Of a stretch of DNA of 64,000 nucleotides, positions 61,697 through 64,000 are shown piece by piece. The DNA comes from Ulvibacterium marinum (GTDB lineage: Bacteria > Bacteroidota > Bacteroidia > Flavobacteriales > Flavobacteriaceae). Each line of letters opens with the position of its first letter. The stretch's first letter is position 1. The stretch lies in contig NZ_RBCJ01000001.1 of NCBI RefSeq assembly GCF_003626755.1, positions 1,606,968 to 1,670,967 of the forward strand. Reading direction: 5' to 3'. Below the pieces are notes generated by a model. That model ran no database searches and was not told the origin of the DNA. It saw only the letters and a program-made list of their open reading frames with translations. The position numbers were made by a program, and so were the translations under genes.

Positions 61697-63688
61697 ATGA
61701 AATATTTCCCTTTCCTATTTTTATTATTTTTTGGACTCTCCCTCCATTCCCAAGAAGACTCCATTCCGCCGGCAAAGAAGCTGGATACCGCTCGTTTAGG
61801 GGAGCGGATGATAAAACCGGGCAATGAAAAGATGGAGGCCCCTTCCCAGGAATTGACGATAAGGGACTATAAAATAATCTCCTACGAGCGGGATACCACT
61901 TTCTTGGACACCACCTTGACCATACAAAAGGAATATCGCTATAATTATTTAAGAAAGGACGATTTTGAACTTATGCCCTTCTCCAATGTAGGCCAACCCT
62001 ACAATAAATTGGGAGTAGATTTTGACCGAAGAAACCTTTATCCCGTATTGGGGGCGGAGGCACTTCACTATAATTATATGGAAATGGAGGACATTATGTA
62101 TTATAATGTACCTACCCCCATGACCGACCTCTTTTTTAAGACAACGTTTGAACAAGGTCAGCTTTTAGACGCCATGCTCACCTTCAATACTTCCAAAAGA
62201 CTGAATTTTTCGCTGGCCTATAAAGGTTTTAGGTCTTTGGGCAAGTACGCCTTTGATCAAGCGGAATCCGGAAACTTCAGGACAACCGCTAATTATACAT
62301 CTCGGAATGGTCGATATGTTTTACGGGCACATATCGCAGCCCAGGATATAGAAACGGAGGAAAATGGAGGATTACTGAACAGGGAACAATTTGAGACTGG
62401 CGGTGAAGACAATGAATTCAGGGATCGATCCAGAATAGATGTAAGATTTACTGATGCCAATAATAAGATATTGGGGAAACGATATTTTTTAGATCATCAA
62501 TACAAGTTGTTAAGAAGCAATCGTGACTCCTCTAAGGTAGAGGCGACATCCTTGTCCATCGGTCATAAATTCAATTATGAGACCAAATATTACCAATTCA
62601 TACAAACGGCGAGCAACGACTATTTTGGGAGTGCCTTTCTTACGGATATCAATGACAAGGCTAATCTTAAGACGATGCTCAATGAATTTAGCGCTGAATT
62701 CTTCAACCCTATTTTAGGTCGGCTTCAAGGAAACATCAGTCTATATAACTACAATTATTTCTTTAATAGTATATTGGTAAACGATACTCAGCGAATCGAC
62801 AACAGATTGAATGGAGAGGAAATTGCCGTTGGGGCAAAGTATGAAAAACGAATTGGTGGCTTCCAGTTAAAGGGTGATATAAAATATAATGTTTCCGGAA
62901 GTTTGACGGGTAGTATTTTGGATGCTTCCGCAAGTTACCGGTTCAATGAAAATAACAACCTTAGATTTTCAATTCATTCCTCTTCCAGAATGCCAAATTT
63001 CAATTTTCTGCTTTACCAAAGTGAGTACGAGAATTACAACTGGCAGAATACGGCCGTATTTGATAATCAAAGGGTGAATAACATCCAGGTTAATTTTGAT
63101 TCCGGTTTTTGGGGTAACATCATGGCCAAATATACCACCTTGGATAACTATACCTATTTCACTTTAGATCAGGAAAACCCGGTGGATGAAGGAATGGAAT
63201 TGGGCAACATAAGACCATTTCAGGAAGGCAATAGTGTAAACCACTTAAAAATAAAATATAGTAAGGAGTTTAGGTTGGGAGGTTTTGCGCTTAATAATAC
63301 CGTAATGTATCAGAATGTCTCGCAAACCAATAATGTAATTAATGTTCCCCAATTGGTTACTAGGAACACCTTGTATTTTTCGTCAGAGGTATTTAAAAAG
63401 GCCATGTACCTTCAGACCGGTATTACATTCAAATATTTTTCGGCCTATACTATGGACGGGTACAATCCGCTGCTTGGGGAATTCTATATTCAGAATACTG
63501 AAAGTTTAGGAGGGTATCCACTAATGGACTTTTTTATCAATGCCCGGGTAAAACAAACCAGGATATACTTGAAAGCCGAACATTTCAACTCTTCTTTTGG
63601 AGGAAGCTACAATTTTTATTCAGCACCAAACTACCCGTATAGGGATTTTGTAATTCGTTTTGGCCTTGTTTGGAATTTCTTTTCTTGA
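61697..63688 (+). CDS. Putative porin (outer-membrane beta-barrel)
   Basis: 663 residues from ATG 61697 (MKYFPFLFLLFFGLSLHSQE, a signal peptide); ten extra codons from 61667 are not signal-like. The body has alternating aromatic and polar residues and many Asn/Tyr turns (LNFSLAYKGFRSLGKYAFDQ, FINARVKQTRIYLKAEHFNS), ending in Phe-Phe-Ser near the last strand, as in outer-membrane barrels of the Bacteroidota putative-porin family. No plug or TonB box is seen. Substrate unknown. Confidence 0.87.
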   Translation: MKYFPFLFLLFFGLSLHSQEDSIPPAKKLDTARLGERMIKPGNEKMEAPSQELTIRDYKIISYERDTTFLDTTLTIQKEYRYNYLRKDDFELMPFSNVGQPYNKLGVDFDRRNLYPVLGAEALHYNYMEMEDIMYYNVPTPMTDLFFKTTFEQGQLLDAMLTFNTSKRLNFSLAYKGFRSLGKYAFDQAESGNFRTTANYTSRNGRYVLRAHIAAQDIETEENGGLLNREQFETGGEDNEFRDRSRIDVRFTDANNKILGKRYFLDHQYKLLRSNRDSSKVEATSLSIGHKFNYETKYYQFIQTASNDYFGSAFLTDINDKANLKTMLNEFSAEFFNPILGRLQGNISLYNYNYFFNSILVNDTQRIDNRLNGEEIAVGAKYEKRIGGFQLKGDIKYNVSGSLTGSILDASASYRFNENNNLRFSIHSSSRMPNFNFLLYQSEYENYNWQNTAVFDNQRVNNIQVNFDSGFWGNIMAKYTTLDNYTYFTLDQENPVDEGMELGNIRPFQEGNSVNHLKIKYSKEFRLGGFALNNTVMYQNVSQTNNVINVPQLVTRNTLYFSSEVFKKAMYLQTGITFKYFSAYTMDGYNPLLGEFYIQNTESLGGYPLMDFFINARVKQTRIYLKAEHFNSSFGGSYNFYSAPNYPYRDFVIRFGLVWNFFS

Positions 63689-63890
63689 TGGAATCTCTGT
63701 AGTTTCACAGCTTTTTAGCATAAGGCCTTTATTATGCGTCAACAAAGTAAGGCCAACATGAACATTTTTTTATCCGTTTCAAATAATCAAAACAAGGTTC
63801 TATACCCTTTATCCACGTAGTTTTTTGATGTTTGACTTGGGTGGAATACTGCGAATATTCTTAACCTTTTTAAAAAAAATCGTTCAGGTG

Positions 63891-63921
63891 TTGTACAAAC
63901 AAAAAAACCGGTTTATATTTG
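63891..63921 (+). promoter_or_regulatory. Strong Bacteroidota-type promoter pointing out of the window
   Basis: TTG at 63891-63893, 20-base spacer, TATATTTG at 63914-63921, a full match to TTG-N(about 17-23)-TAnnTTTG. A GC-rich leader (CAGCCGC) follows with no start codon of a recognised gene in the remaining 80 bases. Such strong promoters often drive stable RNA genes. Confidence 0.6.
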
Positions 63922-64000
63922 CAGCCGCTTTGGGGGCATGCCCTTGGGGTTTTAGGAAGTTCATTTACATATTGTGGAGACGAGGAGCGGGCCTTTTTGA

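Overview
The window is a stretch of chromosome from a marine-type member of the Flavobacteriaceae (Bacteroidota), moderately AT-rich. The assignment rests on gene content (GSCFA, DUF4230, DUF4136, DUF5522 and putative-porin proteins, lysyl-tRNA synthetase with a C-terminal extension), the near absence of Shine-Dalgarno sequences, and several promoters of the Bacteroidota type (TTG, about 20 bases, then TAnnTTTG). Most of it is ordinary housekeeping and envelope sequence: rsgA, era, der, alaS, hemL, lysS, lipB, rnhB, aqpZ, and many secreted or lipoprotein enzymes.

Layout. 1-9.2 kb: an AraC regulator cut by the window edge, a hydrolase with a carboxypeptidase-like domain, a CPBP membrane protease gene broken by two in-frame TGA codons, rsgA, a metallo-beta-lactamase-fold lipoprotein, a class C beta-lactamase-like protein and a second AraC regulator. 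9.4-13.5 kb: the main accessory region. It holds a PRTRC cassette in the order E, C (ubiquitin-like), a middle protein, B (E2-like), ThiF (E1-like). The cassette is preceded by two hairpins and followed by tRNA-Arg(TCT), a truncated second tRNA-Arg and initiator tRNA-fMet. 13.6-21.2 kb: an AGCS symporter, era, a choice-of-anchor I protein with a repeat-rich upstream region, an orphan NeuD/PglD acetyltransferase, der, and a lipoprotein gene followed by a decayed second copy of the der 3' end. 21.2-24.4 kb: an operon of M23 peptidase, MerR, LemA and two TPM-domain proteins, divergent from alaS.

24.5-39 kb: alaS, assorted envelope proteins, an aromatic amino acid hydroxylase translationally coupled to a CE15-like esterase, several small proteins, a PLP desulfhydrase-like enzyme, a glucosaminidase-LysM protein, hemL, a GyrI-like protein and an aquaporin. 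40-42.3 kb: a palindromic repeat element and small exported proteins with clear terminators. 42.3-50.4 kb: an SLC13 transporter next to a four-gene block of Planctomycete-type cytochrome/DUF1501/sugar-isomerase genes, which looks like a catabolic unit. 50.5-64 kb: lysS, a GDSL hydrolase, a thioredoxin-like protein, a membrane-bound LuxR regulator, Pmp3, lipB, an OmpA-family protein, an 820-residue lipoprotein next to rnhB, a putative porin, and a strong promoter pointing out of the window.

The strongest candidate for a poorly described system is the PRTRC cassette. The sequence shows a small protein ending in a free Gly, an E2-like active-site region with a Cys and an E1-like Rossmann protein. 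They lie in one operon beside a duplicated tRNA, without the ParB or JAB genes often found with such systems. Its middle gene appears to be shifted in frame, so the cassette may be decaying or may use recoding.
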